Part shown: positions 15,266-24,268 of the stretch, piece after piece | How positions within the stretch are numbered: the first letter of the stretch is position 1 | Layout: every line of letters starts with the position of its first letter | Origin: an uncultured Sphingomonadales bacterium | Lineage (GTDB): Bacteria > Pseudomonadota > Alphaproteobacteria > Sphingomonadales > Sphingomonadaceae | Assembly: GCA_903821605.1 (NCBI GenBank) | Contig: CAIJLZ010000019.1 | Location: 1-38,963, forward strand | Direction of reading: 5' to 3' | Length of the DNA stretch: 38,963 nt | Translations under genes and position numbers: made by a program | The notes under the pieces: model-generated | Seen by the model: the letters and a program-made list of their open reading frames with translations, nothing else | Told to the model about the DNA's origin: nothing | Database searches by the model: none

Positions 15266-16522
15266 TCAGGCACCAAGGGTGAAGGCGAAGAAAATCGCGG
15301 ACGCCAATGCCATCACCCCGGTTGAGACCCAGCCCAACACCGTCATGCCCGTCGAAATCGTCAATCGCCCCATCGCCCGCTTGTTGCGGACGATCAGCAT
15401 CATCACCGCCATCAACGGTGCCGCCAGCACGCCATTGACCACTGCAGCCCAATAGAGCGCCTTGGCCGGATCGATGGAGGTGAAGTTGACAAGACAGCCC
15501 AACATCGTCGTCACGGCGATGGTGGCATAGAATAATCGGGCTTCATGCAGCTTGGCGTTGAGACTGCCCGCCCGCCCGGTCATTTCGCTGACCGCATAGG
15601 CGGCGGAGCCTGCCAGCACCGGCACGGCCAACATCCCGGTGCCGATGATGCCAAGGGCGAACAGCGCAAAGGCGAAGTTCCCGGCAATCGGGCGGAGCGC
15701 CTCGGCCGCTTGGGCGGAGGTCTGGATGTCGGTCACGCCATGGGCATGTAGTGTCGCGGCAGTGGCGAAGACGATGGCCAGCGAGATGATCGAGCTGAAC
15801 GCCATGCCGGTCAACGTGTCGATGCGGATGCGGCGGAGTTCAGGCCCGGCGTCTTTCGGGGCGATGCAGAGCGGCTTGGCGTGGTGGCGGTGCTGCTCTT
15901 CGACTTCCTGCCCGGCCTGCCAGAAAAATAAATAGGGGCTGATCGTCGTGCCGAGAATGGCGACAAAGGCGGTCGCATAGGCGACATTTAGATGGATTTC
16001 GGGCACGACCAGCGATGTCAGCGCCTCACCCCAAGGCACGCCCGCCACCATCACAACGGCGACATAGGTGAACAGCGATAATGTGGTCCATTTGAGGATG
16101 CGAGCATAGCGCGCATAGCTGATCACCACTTCCAGCACGACGCACAACACGCCGAACAACAGGGTATAGACTGCGGCATTGCCGCCCGCGAGCAAGGCCA
16201 GCGCGGCGCCCATCGCGCTCAGATCGGCACCCAGGTTGATGATATTGGCGACCAGCAACAGCGATACAATGATCGCCATCACTGCCTTGGGATAATGGCG
16301 CCGCAGATTGGCGGCGATGCCCCGCCCGGTGACGCGGCCGATCTCACCGGCAATTTCCTGGATCACAACCATCAGGGGGAAGGAGAAGAGGAAGGTCCAT
16401 GCTAGCCCATAGCCGAATTCTGCACCGACCTGGCTATGGGTGCCAATGCCGCTGGGATCATCATCGGCTGCGCCGGTGACAAGGCCGGGGCCGAGACGTT
16501 TGAGAAAGTCGGACATGGCCAT
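15266..16522 (-). CDS. Nramp-related (SLC11-like) divalent cation transporter
   Basis: This 418-residue polytopic membrane protein has about 11 hydrophobic helices. ATG 16522 (MAMSDFLKRL) is chosen, with AGAGGA about 15 nt upstream. A much longer open frame on this strand runs antisense to proA and is not real. TM1 carries the family's DDDPSGIGTHSQVG (D20-D22, P23), and TM6 reads GTTISPYLFFWQ (191-202) where classical Nramp has the metal-binding MPHN. The missing Met/His ligands place it in the Nramp-related branch, some members of which move Mg2+ or other hard cations rather than Mn2+/Fe2+; the substrate is inferred, not shown. It is divergent from proA with a tandem-repeat region between. 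Confidence 0.85.
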   Translation of the reverse strand: MAMSDFLKRLGPGLVTGAADDDPSGIGTHSQVGAEFGYGLAWTFLFSFPLMVVIQEIAGEIGRVTGRGIAANLRRHYPKAVMAIIVSLLLVANIINLGADLSAMGAALALLAGGNAAVYTLLFGVLCVVLEVVISYARYARILKWTTLSLFTYVAVVMVAGVPWGEALTSLVVPEIHLNVAYATAFVAILGTTISPYLFFWQAGQEVEEQHRHHAKPLCIAPKDAGPELRRIRIDTLTGMAFSSIISLAIVFATAATLHAHGVTDIQTSAQAAEALRPIAGNFAFALFALGIIGTGMLAVPVLAGSAAYAVSEMTGRAGSLNAKLHEARLFYATIAVTTMLGCLVNFTSIDPAKALYWAAVVNGVLAAPLMAVMMLIVRNKRAMGRLTISTGMTVLGWVSTGVMALASAIFFAFTLGA

Positions 16523-16586
16523 AAGGTGCAGATTGATCCTCTTTCCTAATTGAACCCTGCGATAGACTAGCCAGCGGTCAGCAACT

Positions 16587-16636
16587 AGCCCCTTTGGCAG
16601 CCAGCCCCCTTTGGCGGCCAGCCCCCTTTGGCAGGA
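16587..16636. repeat. Three tandem 16-17 bp repeats between the transporter gene and proA
   Basis: AGCCCCTTTGGCAGCC (16587-16602), AGCCCCCTTTGGCGGCC (16603-16619) and AGCCCCCTTTGGCAGGA (16620-16636) follow head to tail in the 141-bp divergent promoter region. They could be regulator-binding iterons or a slippage-prone tract. The last copy ends 27 bp before the proA ATG. Confidence 0.85.
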
Positions 16637-16663
16637 CGTGCGGGACGTGCTATGGGGCCGACC

Positions 16664-17932
16664 ATGACCGACCAGACGATAATTGCCGCTGAAAAACTCA
16701 TCACCGACATGGGCCACCGCGCCCGCGCGGCCATGGCCGTGCTGGCGGGCACGCCGACCGCTGTCAAGGCGAAGGCGCTGACCGCTGCGGCCAGTGCACT
16801 GCGCGCCAGCATGGCCGATGTGCTTGCCGCTAATGCCAAAGACATGGCCGCCGGGGCCGAACGGGGCCTCTCGCCCGCGATGCTTGATCGGCTGAAGCTC
16901 GACGAAAAGCGGGTCGATGGCATTGCGTCGGCGCTCGAATCGGTGGCCGTGCTGCCTGATCCTGTCGGCCAGTTGATCGACGAGACGGTGCGTCCCAATG
17001 GGATGAAGCTCCAGCGCGTGCGGGTGCCGCTTGGCGTTGTAGGTATTATTTTTGAAAGCCGTCCCAATGTCACGGCGGATGCCGGGGCGCTGGCGATGAT
17101 GGCGGGCAATGCCGCGATCTTGCGGGGGGGGTCCGAAGCGACCCATAGCAACCGCGCGATCCATGCGGCGCTGCTGGCGGGATTGCGCGCCGCCGGTTTG
17201 CCTGAAGATGCGATCCAGTTAGTGCCGACTGCCGACCGCGCGGCGGTGGGGGCAATGCTGCGCGCCGCTGGGTTGATCGACATCATCGTGCCGCGTGGGG
17301 GCAAGTCGCTTGTCGCCCGCGTGCAGGAAGAGGCGCGGGTGCCGGTACTCGCGCATCTCGACGGCATTTGTCACACCTATGTGCATGCCTCCGCTGATCC
17401 CGAAATGGCGCGCGCGGTCGTGCTCAACGCCAAGATGCGCCGGACGGGCATCTGTGGCGCGATGGAGACCTTGCTGATCGACCGCGACTATCCCGATCCC
17501 GCCGCGCTGGTGGCGGGCCTGTTGGATGCGGGTTGCGAGGTGCGCGGCGATGACATGGTGATGGAACTCGACCCCCGCACGGTCGCGGCGCAGGACGAGG
17601 ACTGGGACACTGAATATCTCGAACCGATCTGCTCGGTCGCGGTGGTGGACGGCGTCGATGCGGCGATGGATCATATCGCCCGTCACAGTTCGCACCATAC
17701 CGACGCGATTGTGGCAATGGATGAGCAGGCGGCAGAAAAGTTTCTGAACGGTGTCGATAGCGCCATCGTGATGTGGAACGCCTCCAGCCAGTTTGCCGAT
17801 GGGGGTGAATTCGGGCTGGGTGCGGAAATCGGTATTTCGACCGGGCGAATGCATGCCCGTGGCCCGGTCGCGCTTGAAGGCCTCACCACCTATAAATGGG
17901 TGGTGCGCGGCACCGGCCAATGTCGTCCGTGA
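16664..17932 (+). CDS. proA: Gamma-glutamyl phosphate reductase
   Basis: The protein has 422 residues and makes glutamate-5-semialdehyde, the second step of proline synthesis, with NADPH in the cytoplasm. It is an aldehyde-dehydrogenase fold member. The catalytic Cys is in RTGICGAMETLL (about residue 264), and the conserved VPLGVVGIIFESRPNVT, AILRGGSEA, PRGGKSL and GEFGLGAEIGIST motifs are all present. ATG 16664 gives the normal N-terminus MTDQTII. proB is not in the window. nadD starts 10 bp downstream, so proA-nadD-rsfS-rlmH is likely one transcript, an order common in sphingomonads. Confidence 0.97.
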   Translation: MTDQTIIAAEKLITDMGHRARAAMAVLAGTPTAVKAKALTAAASALRASMADVLAANAKDMAAGAERGLSPAMLDRLKLDEKRVDGIASALESVAVLPDPVGQLIDETVRPNGMKLQRVRVPLGVVGIIFESRPNVTADAGALAMMAGNAAILRGGSEATHSNRAIHAALLAGLRAAGLPEDAIQLVPTADRAAVGAMLRAAGLIDIIVPRGGKSLVARVQEEARVPVLAHLDGICHTYVHASADPEMARAVVLNAKMRRTGICGAMETLLIDRDYPDPAALVAGLLDAGCEVRGDDMVMELDPRTVAAQDEDWDTEYLEPICSVAVVDGVDAAMDHIARHSSHHTDAIVAMDEQAAEKFLNGVDSAIVMWNASSQFADGGEFGLGAEIGISTGRMHARGPVALEGLTTYKWVVRGTGQCRP

Positions 17933-17942
17933 AGGTTCGCGG

Positions 17943-18572
17943 GTGAAAAAGGTCGGGCTGCTTGGTGGCTCGTTCAATCCTGCCCATGGCGGTCATCGCC
18001 GGATCAGCCTTTACGCGATGCGCGCCTTGGGGTTGGACGAGCTGTGGTGGCTGGTGTCGCCCGGCAACCCGCTGAAGGACGAGGCGAATGACATGGCCCC
18101 GTTGCGGGCGCGGCTTGCCTCGGCACGCAAGGTGGCACGCCATAGCCGCATCGTGCCGACCGCAATCGAATCGGTGCTGGGCACCCGTTACACGGTCGAT
18201 ACGCTGGCCGCACTGCGCCGCCGCTACCCCAAGATAGCGTTTATTTGGATCATGGGAGCCGATAATCTGGCGCAATTTCACCAATGGCGCGACTGGAGAG
18301 GCATTGCACGGCGGATGCCGATTGCAGTGATGGTCCGTCCGGGCTATGATCACCACGCTCGTTTCGCACCCGTGATGGGCTGGTTTGGCCGTTTTGTCCG
18401 GCGACCCGACCAGAAAGAGAACTGGACAAAGTGGAGACTTCCGTCGCTGGTGATGATCGGCACCCGGCCCGATACCCGCTCCGCCACTGCGCTGCGCGCG
18501 CGGTTCCCTGATTGGCACCGCCCCTTCGCCCATCGCCCTTTGCGCGACGAACTTACCCATGACCTCATCTGA
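17943..18572 (+). CDS. nadD: Nicotinate-nucleotide adenylyltransferase
   Basis: This 209-residue enzyme converts nicotinate mononucleotide plus ATP to deamido-NAD in NAD synthesis. It starts at GTG 17943 with GAAGG 7 nt upstream. The nucleotidyltransferase signature GLLGGSFNPAHGGH is at 5-18 (HGGH is the HxGH box). WWLVSPGNPLK, FIWIMGADNL (residues 100-110) and a C-terminal TRPDTRSATALR take the place of the ISSTxIR loop. It overlaps rsfS by 14 bp. Confidence 0.95.
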   Translation: MKKVGLLGGSFNPAHGGHRRISLYAMRALGLDELWWLVSPGNPLKDEANDMAPLRARLASARKVARHSRIVPTAIESVLGTRYTVDTLAALRRRYPKIAFIWIMGADNLAQFHQWRDWRGIARRMPIAVMVRPGYDHHARFAPVMGWFGRFVRRPDQKENWTKWRLPSLVMIGTRPDTRSATALRARFPDWHRPFAHRPLRDELTHDLI

Positions 18573-18963
18573 CAGGAAACACCCTTTGCCCGCTTCTGCT
18601 GCTGCCGCCCGTTCCGATTCCGAGGTCGAAAGGCTGCATAATTTGATTTTGGCCTCGCTTGACGATGATCAGGCCGAAGAGGTCGTGAGCATTCCGCTCG
18701 CCGGAAAGTCGACCATTGCTGATTATATGGTCATCGCGTCTGGTCGCTCGACCCGCCATGTCGCCAGCATGGCGAACAAGCTGGCCGAAAAGATTAAAGC
18801 CGACATGGGTCGTCTGACCCGGATCGAAGGTCTGCCGACCGCCGATTGGGTGCTAATCGATGCGGCGGATGTGATCGTCCACATTTTCCGGCCCGAGGTG
18901 CGCAGCTTCTATAATCTGGAGCGCATGTGGGGCTTTGGCGATAACGTCGATAGCGCCAACTGA
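18559..18963 (+). CDS. rsfS: Ribosomal silencing factor RsfS
   Basis: This 134-residue Iojap/RsfS family protein binds ribosomal protein uL14 and blocks 30S-50S joining in starvation. A disordered tail of about 22 residues precedes the core: LILASLDDDQAEEVVSIPL, ADYMVIASGRSTRHV and the C-terminal ADWVLIDAADVIVHIFRPEVRSFYNLERMW block are all diagnostic. It overlaps the end of nadD by 14 bp, so translation is coupled. rlmH follows 14 bp later, another ribosome-related gene. Confidence 0.97.
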   Translation: MTSSDRKHPLPASAAAARSDSEVERLHNLILASLDDDQAEEVVSIPLAGKSTIADYMVIASGRSTRHVASMANKLAEKIKADMGRLTRIEGLPTADWVLIDAADVIVHIFRPEVRSFYNLERMWGFGDNVDSAN

Positions 18964-18977
18964 GGCCCGACGCGACC

Positions 18978-19400
18978 ATGCTGCTGCATGTTGTCGCGCG
19001 CGGCCGGATCGGGCGTAGCCCGGAAGCCGAACTCATGGATCGTTATCTGAAGCGGGTCAGTTGGCCGGTCAAGGTGACGGAACTGCCCGATATCGGCGGT
19101 AAACAGCCCAAGATCGAACCCGGCACCACCATCATCGCGATGGATGAGACGGGCGCGCAATGGAGCTCGATGGAATTCGCCCGCAAGGTTGAAGCCTGGC
19201 GGGATTCCGGCGTGCGCGAGTTGCGCTTCCTGATCGGTGCCGCCGACGGTCTGACGGAAGAGGAGCGCGCGCAGGCCAGCGGCTTCTTCTCCTTCGGTCG
19301 CGCAACCTGGCCGCATCTCATGGTGCGGGCGATGCTCGCCGAACAGCTATGGCGCGCCAGTTCGATCCTCGCCAACCATCCTTATCATCGCGAGGGCTGA
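18978..19400 (+). CDS. rlmH: 23S rRNA (pseudouridine-1915-N3) methyltransferase
   Basis: This 140-residue SPOUT-fold enzyme uses SAM to methylate pseudouridine 1915 in helix 69 of assembled 70S ribosomes. Diagnostic parts are a degenerate MLLHVVARGRIG start, YLKRVSWP, IIAMDETG, SSMEFARKV, the SAM-binding knot LRFLIGAADGL, and the C-terminal PHLMVRAMLAEQLWRASSILANHPYHR. The length is slightly below the 155 of E. coli, normal for the alphaproteobacterial form. It is the last gene of the proA-nadD-rsfS unit before an extragenic repeat cluster. Confidence 0.97.
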   Translation: MLLHVVARGRIGRSPEAELMDRYLKRVSWPVKVTELPDIGGKQPKIEPGTTIIAMDETGAQWSSMEFARKVEAWRDSGVRELRFLIGAADGLTEEERAQASGFFSFGRATWPHLMVRAMLAEQLWRASSILANHPYHREG

Positions 19401-19450
19401 CTTCGTGACATCCGCGCTGCTGGCGCGGCTGAGTGGTTGTACGGGTGAAG

Positions 19451-19643
19451 GCTGAAACGAGTTCAGCATGACGATGGGGGTGTTTGCGGCGAGGCGGGGG
19501 GCGCGGGTGGACCCGCACGATGCTTTCAAGGGTGACCTTTACCCCAATACTCGTCACCCTGAACTTGTTTCAGGGTCCAACCCCGTGCAACAGTCCTGTT
19601 GTGATGGCTATGCGATAAAGGCTGGAGCGGTTTCAGCATGACG
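19451..19643. repeat. Extragenic palindrome cluster (REP-like)
   Basis: The motif CTGAAC-TTGT-TTCAG and variants recur. GCTGAAACGAGTTCAGCATG is at 19451-19470. CCCTGAA-CTTGT-TTCAGGG is a 7-bp stem at 19557-19575 inside GTCACCCTGAAC...GGGTCC. A half copy (GTTTCAGCATGACG) is at 19630-19643. Closely related copies occur at 35394-35478, so this is a dispersed family. The last half copy includes an in-frame ATG (19638) that would be a false start for the next gene. Confidence 0.8.
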
Positions 19644-19676
19644 CATCAACAGCAGCGGCGAGGCGTAGAGCGAGAA

Positions 19677-20825
19677 ATGGTGCGGATAAGGGGGCATATT
19701 GCACTGGTCGCTGCGGTGGCACTGGGGCTTGTGTTGCCGGTTGCTGCGGCCATTGGTCCGGCAAATTCGACCATCACCAATCGCCGCATGGCACCGATTG
19801 ACGGGCGTGAGCGCGCGCGGCTTGCGGTGCAGGCGCTGGAGGCGCGGATCGCCTTGGCCGAGGCCGACGCGCGCGGGGGTGAACGCCGGTTGCTGCGGAT
19901 CGAACAAGCGCGCAAGGGGCAGCGGGCAAGGCTGGCGGCACGACAGGGGCGGCTGGTGCATCTGGTGGCCGCGATTGAAACCTTATCGCGCCGACCAGCG
20001 GCCTTGGCGCTCGCGCAGCCGGGGTCGATCAACGATGTCGCCCATGTCCGCGCGCTATTGGCGGCGGCTGCGCCTGAAATCCGGCGACGCACGGCGGGGG
20101 TTCGGATCGAGATCGTGCGCGGCGAGCAATTGGCGCGCGAGGCGGACCGGGCCTTGATCGGGTTGCGCCGGACCCAGTTGCTGCTGATTGAGCGGCGTGA
20201 AGAGTTGGCGCGGATGGAAGCGAGCCTCGCCGGGGGTGGCCCGCCTTCGCCGCGAGAGGCGATGCGGGCACTGGCGCTGGGTGAACGGGCGCGCGACGCG
20301 CTCGACATGATTCGCGACATTGATGACCGGCAGGCCGTGGAGGCCGCCTTGGTGTCGCTGCCGGGGCCGTTGCTGCGTCCGGATATGGCGGCGCGCGACG
20401 ATTTTTCCTTTTCGCTGGTCGGGCTGTTGGCGCGCAATCAGGCGCCGCCGCGTCGCCTTCCGGCCTATCTGCTGCCGGTGGATGGGCCGGTGGTCACTGG
20501 TCTGGGGGAAGTGTCATCTGCCGGGGTAAGGGCGCGGGGGATTAGCTTGCTTGGCCTGCCACGGGCGGCGGTGATTGCCCCCAATCGCGGTCGGGTCGCT
20601 TATGCTGGCTCGTTTCGGTCCTATGGCCAGATCGTGGTTATTGACCATGGCCGCCGCTGGTATTCGCTGATCACGGGCATGGCGGCACTCTATGTTCAGG
20701 CCGGAGACGAGTTGACGCGCGGTCAGGTGATTGGCCGATTGGGCGAGGGTCAGCCAAAGGTGACGGTCGAACTCCGCCGTGCGGGCCTGCCGATTGACCT
20801 GACGCCGTTGCTCCGTCGAGGCTAG
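19677..20825 (+). CDS. EnvC-like murein hydrolase activator with degenerate LytM domain
   Basis: The 382-residue protein starts at ATG 19677 (MVRIRGHIALVAAVALGLV, a signal peptide with cleavage near PVAAA). The in-frame ATG at 19638 lies in an extragenic repeat and would hide the signal. Residues 40-250 are Arg/Ala/Leu-rich coiled coil. Residues 275-382 form a peptidase M23/LytM-like domain. The metal ligands are missing: the usual HxGxD is SSAGVRARG, and the last HxH is replaced by VTVELRR. Degenerate LytM proteins such as EnvC do not cut peptidoglycan but activate amidases at the septum in the periplasm; that role is inferred. It lies downstream of rlmH with its own likely promoter. Confidence 0.85.
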   Translation: MVRIRGHIALVAAVALGLVLPVAAAIGPANSTITNRRMAPIDGRERARLAVQALEARIALAEADARGGERRLLRIEQARKGQRARLAARQGRLVHLVAAIETLSRRPAALALAQPGSINDVAHVRALLAAAAPEIRRRTAGVRIEIVRGEQLAREADRALIGLRRTQLLLIERREELARMEASLAGGGPPSPREAMRALALGERARDALDMIRDIDDRQAVEAALVSLPGPLLRPDMAARDDFSFSLVGLLARNQAPPRRLPAYLLPVDGPVVTGLGEVSSAGVRARGISLLGLPRAAVIAPNRGRVAYAGSFRSYGQIVVIDHGRRWYSLITGMAALYVQAGDELTRGQVIGRLGEGQPKVTVELRRAGLPIDLTPLLRRG

Positions 20826-20874
20826 GCCCGATATCGCCTCGGTTTCGGCGCGGCGGGGCAGGGCGGGTTGGTGA

Positions 20875-21186
20875 TCAGGCCTTGGGGCCAAAGCGTGCGC
20901 ACAGCATGTCGATCAAGGCCCGGATGTCGTCATTGGCGAGGCTGTAATAGATGGTTGTGCCGTCGCGCCGCGTGCTGACGACCCCGGCATCGCGCAGCTT
21001 CGCCAGATGCTGTGACACGCCGGAGGGTGAAAGCGCGCAATGTGCGATCAGTTCACCAACGGCAGTTTCCCCAGCGCACAGGCGACAGAGCAGGAGCAGG
21101 CGCTGGTCATTGGCCAAGAGCTTGAGCATGGCAGCCGCTTCGGTGGCATGCTGCGCCAGCACGGCAATCGGGACTTCGGCATTCAT
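20875..21186 (-). CDS. ArsR/SmtB-family transcriptional regulator
   Basis: This is a 103-residue winged-helix repressor from ATG 21186; a GTG at 21195 with GGAG just upstream would add 3 residues. The recognition segment LIAHCALSPSGVSQHLAKLRDAGVVSTRRDGTTIYYSL (about 50-85) is typical. Three cysteines lie early (CRLC and AHC), not in the ELCVCDL metal site of SmtB/ArsR, so the inducer could be a thiol-reactive, sulfide-type or organic signal rather than a metal. It is divergent from an aldehyde dehydrogenase with a palindrome between them, which suggests control of that gene and of itself. Confidence 0.9.
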   Translation of the reverse strand: MNAEVPIAVLAQHATEAAAMLKLLANDQRLLLLCRLCAGETAVGELIAHCALSPSGVSQHLAKLRDAGVVSTRRDGTTIYYSLANDDIRALIDMLCARFGPKA

Positions 21187-21222
21187 CTTCGACACGGCTC
21201 CATGAAGCGTGCACGCAATCGT

Positions 21223-21251
21223 GCCCTTGGGCCGACATTATGCCTAAGGGC
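21223..21251. promoter_or_regulatory. Candidate ArsR operator (imperfect palindrome)
   Basis: GCCCTTGGGC (21223-21232) and GCCTAAGGGC (21242-21251) are inverted, with one mismatch and 9 bp between. They sit in the divergent arsR-like / aldehyde dehydrogenase region. A separate perfect palindrome GCGTGCACGC is at 21207-21216. Confidence 0.45.
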
Positions 21252-21384
21252 GATGGCTTGGCCAGTCGAAATGAGACATGGGTTCGTCCAATTGATGGTT
21301 GCCCGACGCGCCGTGATCGGCAACGATAGGGAGATGAACGCCCCTCGCACAAGCGGGCGGACGACCAACAAGGGAATGCATGTC

Positions 21385-22809
21385 ATGCGGGATGCCACGA
21401 AATTTTATATCGATGGACAATGGGTTGCGCCATTGGGCGGGACTGTGGTCGATGTCATCAATCCGGCGGACTTGACGGTGTCAGGGCAGGTCGCGCTTGG
21501 CAGTGAGGCCGATGCGATGCGCGCGGTCGCGGCGGCGCGCGCGGCATTCGATAGCTGGTCGCAGGTGAGCGTCGCTGAGCGCATCGACTATCTCAAGCGA
21601 ATCAGCGCGGCACTGATCGCCCGCAATGATGAGATCGCCGACGCGATCACGGCGGCGATGGGCGCACCCATGGGTCTTTCGCGCGGCGCGCAGGCCCCGT
21701 CCGGCCCGCAGCATTTCGGCGAGGTTATTCGCGTATTGGAAAGCTATGCCTTCGAATATGCGATGGGCACGACGCTGATCCGGCGCGAACCCATTGGGGT
21801 GTGCACCCTGATCACGCCATGGAACTGGCCGATGAACCAAATCGCGGCCAAAGTGGCCCCGGCGATTGCCGCAGGCTGCACCATGGTGTTGAAGCCCAGC
21901 GAACTTGCGCCATTTGACGCGGTAATCCTTGCCGAAATCATGGATGAGGTCGGCTTGCCCAAGGGGGTGTTCAATCTTGTGCAGGGCGACGGGCCCGGTA
22001 TCGGTAATGCCCTGACCAGCCATGTGGATGTCGACATGGTCTCGTTCACCGGATCGACCCGTGCGGGCATTCAGATTTCCACCAATGCGGCACCGACGAT
22101 CAAGCGGGTGGCGCTCGAACTGGGGGGCAAGTCGGCCAATATCATTCTGCCGGATGCCAAGCTGGAAAAGGCGATCCCACGCAGCGTGCGCGGTTGCATG
22201 GCGAATTCCGGACAAAGCTGCAACGCGCCGACCCGCTTGCTGGTGCCGCGTGCGTTATATCCCCGTGTCGTTGAATTGGCGGTCGAAACGGCGAACCAAT
22301 TGTCGGTTGGCATGCCGTCGGGCAATGCTGATCTAGGCCCGATTGCCAATCCGAACCAGTATCGGCGGGTTGTGGCGCTGATTGAACAGGCGATGGCCGA
22401 GGGGTGCGAATTGCTGGCCGGTGGGCCGGACTGTCCGGAAGAATTGCGTCCGGGCCTGTTCGTCCGCCCGACGATCTTTGGCAATGTCACGCCCGATAAA
22501 AGCATCGCGCGCGAAGAAGTGTTCGGGCCGGTGCTTGCGATCATGGTCTATGACGATGTCGAACAGGCGATCCAGATTGCCAATGACACAGCTTATGGCC
22601 TCTCGGGCTATGTCTGGGGAACGGATGTCGCGGCGGCAAAGGCGGTCGCGGCGCGGCTGCGGACCGGTATGGTGCATCTGAACGGCGCATCGCTTGATAG
22701 CGCGGCACCCTTTGGCGGCTATAAAATGTCTGGCATTGGCCGCGAATGGGGCGTGCATGGGCTTGAGGAGTTTCTGGAAATCAAGTCGGTCTATGGTGGT
22801 GCGGCTTGA
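21385..22809 (+). CDS. NAD(P)-dependent aldehyde dehydrogenase
   Basis: This 474-residue cytoplasmic enzyme oxidises an aldehyde to the acid; the substrate is unknown. ATG 21385 (MRDATKFYIDGQWV) with AAGGGA about 9 nt upstream is preferred over ATG 21376. A longer open frame to 21040 overlaps the regulator gene antisense and is rejected. The cofactor segment ITPWNWPMNQI, FTGSTRAG, the general base Glu in LELGGKSANI, catalytic Cys in NSGQSCNAPTR, and EEVFGPVLAI are all present, so it should be active. The divergent ArsR-type gene probably controls it. Confidence 0.93.
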   Translation: MRDATKFYIDGQWVAPLGGTVVDVINPADLTVSGQVALGSEADAMRAVAAARAAFDSWSQVSVAERIDYLKRISAALIARNDEIADAITAAMGAPMGLSRGAQAPSGPQHFGEVIRVLESYAFEYAMGTTLIRREPIGVCTLITPWNWPMNQIAAKVAPAIAAGCTMVLKPSELAPFDAVILAEIMDEVGLPKGVFNLVQGDGPGIGNALTSHVDVDMVSFTGSTRAGIQISTNAAPTIKRVALELGGKSANIILPDAKLEKAIPRSVRGCMANSGQSCNAPTRLLVPRALYPRVVELAVETANQLSVGMPSGNADLGPIANPNQYRRVVALIEQAMAEGCELLAGGPDCPEELRPGLFVRPTIFGNVTPDKSIAREEVFGPVLAIMVYDDVEQAIQIANDTAYGLSGYVWGTDVAAAKAVAARLRTGMVHLNGASLDSAAPFGGYKMSGIGREWGVHGLEEFLEIKSVYGGAA

Positions 22810-22927
22810 TCATGTGAACGCTTGCTGATCCGCCCGCCGCCTTGCCAGCGCCGGGTTCAAAGACCATAACAAGCTTGTCATACACCCTTGCGGGGTGAGG
22901 CTGTATTATATCGGGAAATTCAAACGC

Positions 22928-24268
22928 ATGGGTCGTAAATATTTCGGTACGGATGGGATTCGCGGCCTAACCAACAAGGCGCCGATGACGCCGGAAATCG
23001 CGATGCGCGTTGGTCAGGTGGCGGGCGCCCATTTTCTCCGTGGTGATCACCGCCACCGGGTGGTGATTGGCAAGGACACCCGATTGTCGGGCTATATGGT
23101 CGAAAACGCCTTGGTCGCCGGTTTTACCAGCGTTGGTATGGACGTCGTCCAGTTCGGCCCGGTGCCGACCCCGGCGGTGGCGATGTTGACCCGATCGATG
23201 CGAGCCGATCTTGGCGTGATGATTTCGGCAAGCCACAATCCTTATTATGACAATGGCATCAAGCTGTTCGGCCCCGATGGGTTCAAGCTGTCGGATGAGG
23301 ATGAACTGGCGATTGAGGCGGCGCTGGATGTCGTGCCGGTGCTGGCGAGCGCCGAACATATCGGCCGGGCGCGCCGGGTGGAGGATGCGCGTGGGCGTTA
23401 TATCCATGCCGCGAAGATGACCTTCCCCGATGATCTGCGGCTTGATGGGCTGCGGATCGTGATCGATTGTGCCCATGGTGCGGCCTATCAGGTCGCCCCA
23501 AGTGCCTTGTGGGAATTGGGTGCCGATGTCATCTCGATCGGGGTCAATCCGAATGGCACCAATATTAACGACGGTTGCGGGTCGACCCATCCAGAAGCGT
23601 TGCAGGCGCGGGTGTTATCCGAACAGGCAGATATCGGCATCGCGCTTGATGGTGATGCGGATCGGTTGATCATCGTCGACGAAAAGGGTCGGGTGGTGGA
23701 TGGCGACCAGTTGATGGCGCTGATCGCGGCGGATTGGCATCGCGCGGGCTTGCTGCGCGGTAACGGTTTGGTGGCGACCGTCATGTCAAACATGGGGCTG
23801 GAAAAATTCCTTGCAGGTCACGGGCTTGATCTGCACCGCGCGGCAGTGGGTGACCGTTATGTGCTGGAAATGATGCGCGCGGGCGGGTTCAACATTGGGG
23901 GGGAGCAGTCCGGCCATATCATCATGACCGATCACGGCACGACCGGCGACGGGCTGGTGGCGTCGCTGCAGGTGCTGGCTGCGTTGGTGCGGGCGGGCAA
24001 ACCGGCATCCGAGGTGCTCCACCAGTTTGATCCCTATCCGCAATTGTTGCGCAATGTCCGTTTTTCAGGCGGTCAGCCGTTGGCGGACCCGAAGGTCAAG
24101 GCCGTGATCGCCGCCGCCGAGGCGGAGTTGGGGCAGAGCGGGCGGTTCGTTATTCGCAAGTCCGGCACCGAACCATTGATCAGGGTGATGGCCGAGGGCG
24201 AGGATGCCGCCTTGGTCGAACGGCTGGTCGGCGCGATTTGCGACAGCGTGAAGGAGGTGTGCGCCTGA
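22928..24268 (+). CDS. glmM: Phosphoglucosamine mutase
   Basis: The 446-residue protein starts at ATG 22928 ([13 protein letters not shown]); the in-frame GTG at 22895 would add an unrelated 11 residues. It isomerises glucosamine-6-phosphate to glucosamine-1-phosphate for UDP-GlcNAc, hence peptidoglycan and LPS. The phosphoserine loop [14 protein letters not shown] (about 100-113), the Mg2+ loop DGDADRLI, sugar-binding GEQSGHI and the phosphate-binding [15 protein letters not shown] are all intact. The stop overlaps the start of the DUF1272 gene (TGATG). Confidence 0.97.
   Translation: MGRKYFGTDGIRGLTNKAPMTPEIAMRVGQVAGAHFLRGDHRHRVVIGKDTRLSGYMVENALVAGFTSVGMDVVQFGPVPTPAVAMLTRSMRADLGVMISASHNPYYDNGIKLFGPDGFKLSDEDELAIEAALDVVPVLASAEHIGRARRVEDARGRYIHAAKMTFPDDLRLDGLRIVIDCAHGAAYQVAPSALWELGADVISIGVNPNGTNINDGCGSTHPEALQARVLSEQADIGIALDGDADRLIIVDEKGRVVDGDQLMALIAADWHRAGLLRGNGLVATVMSNMGLEKFLAGHGLDLHRAAVGDRYVLEMMRAGGFNIGGEQSGHIIMTDHGTTGDGLVASLQVLAALVRAGKPASEVLHQFDPYPQLLRNVRFSGGQPLADPKVKAVIAAAEAELGQSGRFVIRKSGTEPLIRVMAEGEDAALVERLVGAICDSVKEVCA

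Noticed and set aside
16523-17164. N-terminal extension of the Nramp-like gene opposite proA
   Set aside because: The extra residues are antisense to proA and lack membrane or signal features; ATG 16522 gives the normal family start.
21040-21384. N-terminal extension of the aldehyde dehydrogenase through the regulator gene
   Set aside because: It is antisense to the ArsR-type gene, and the family begins at the MRDATKFYIDGQW region.
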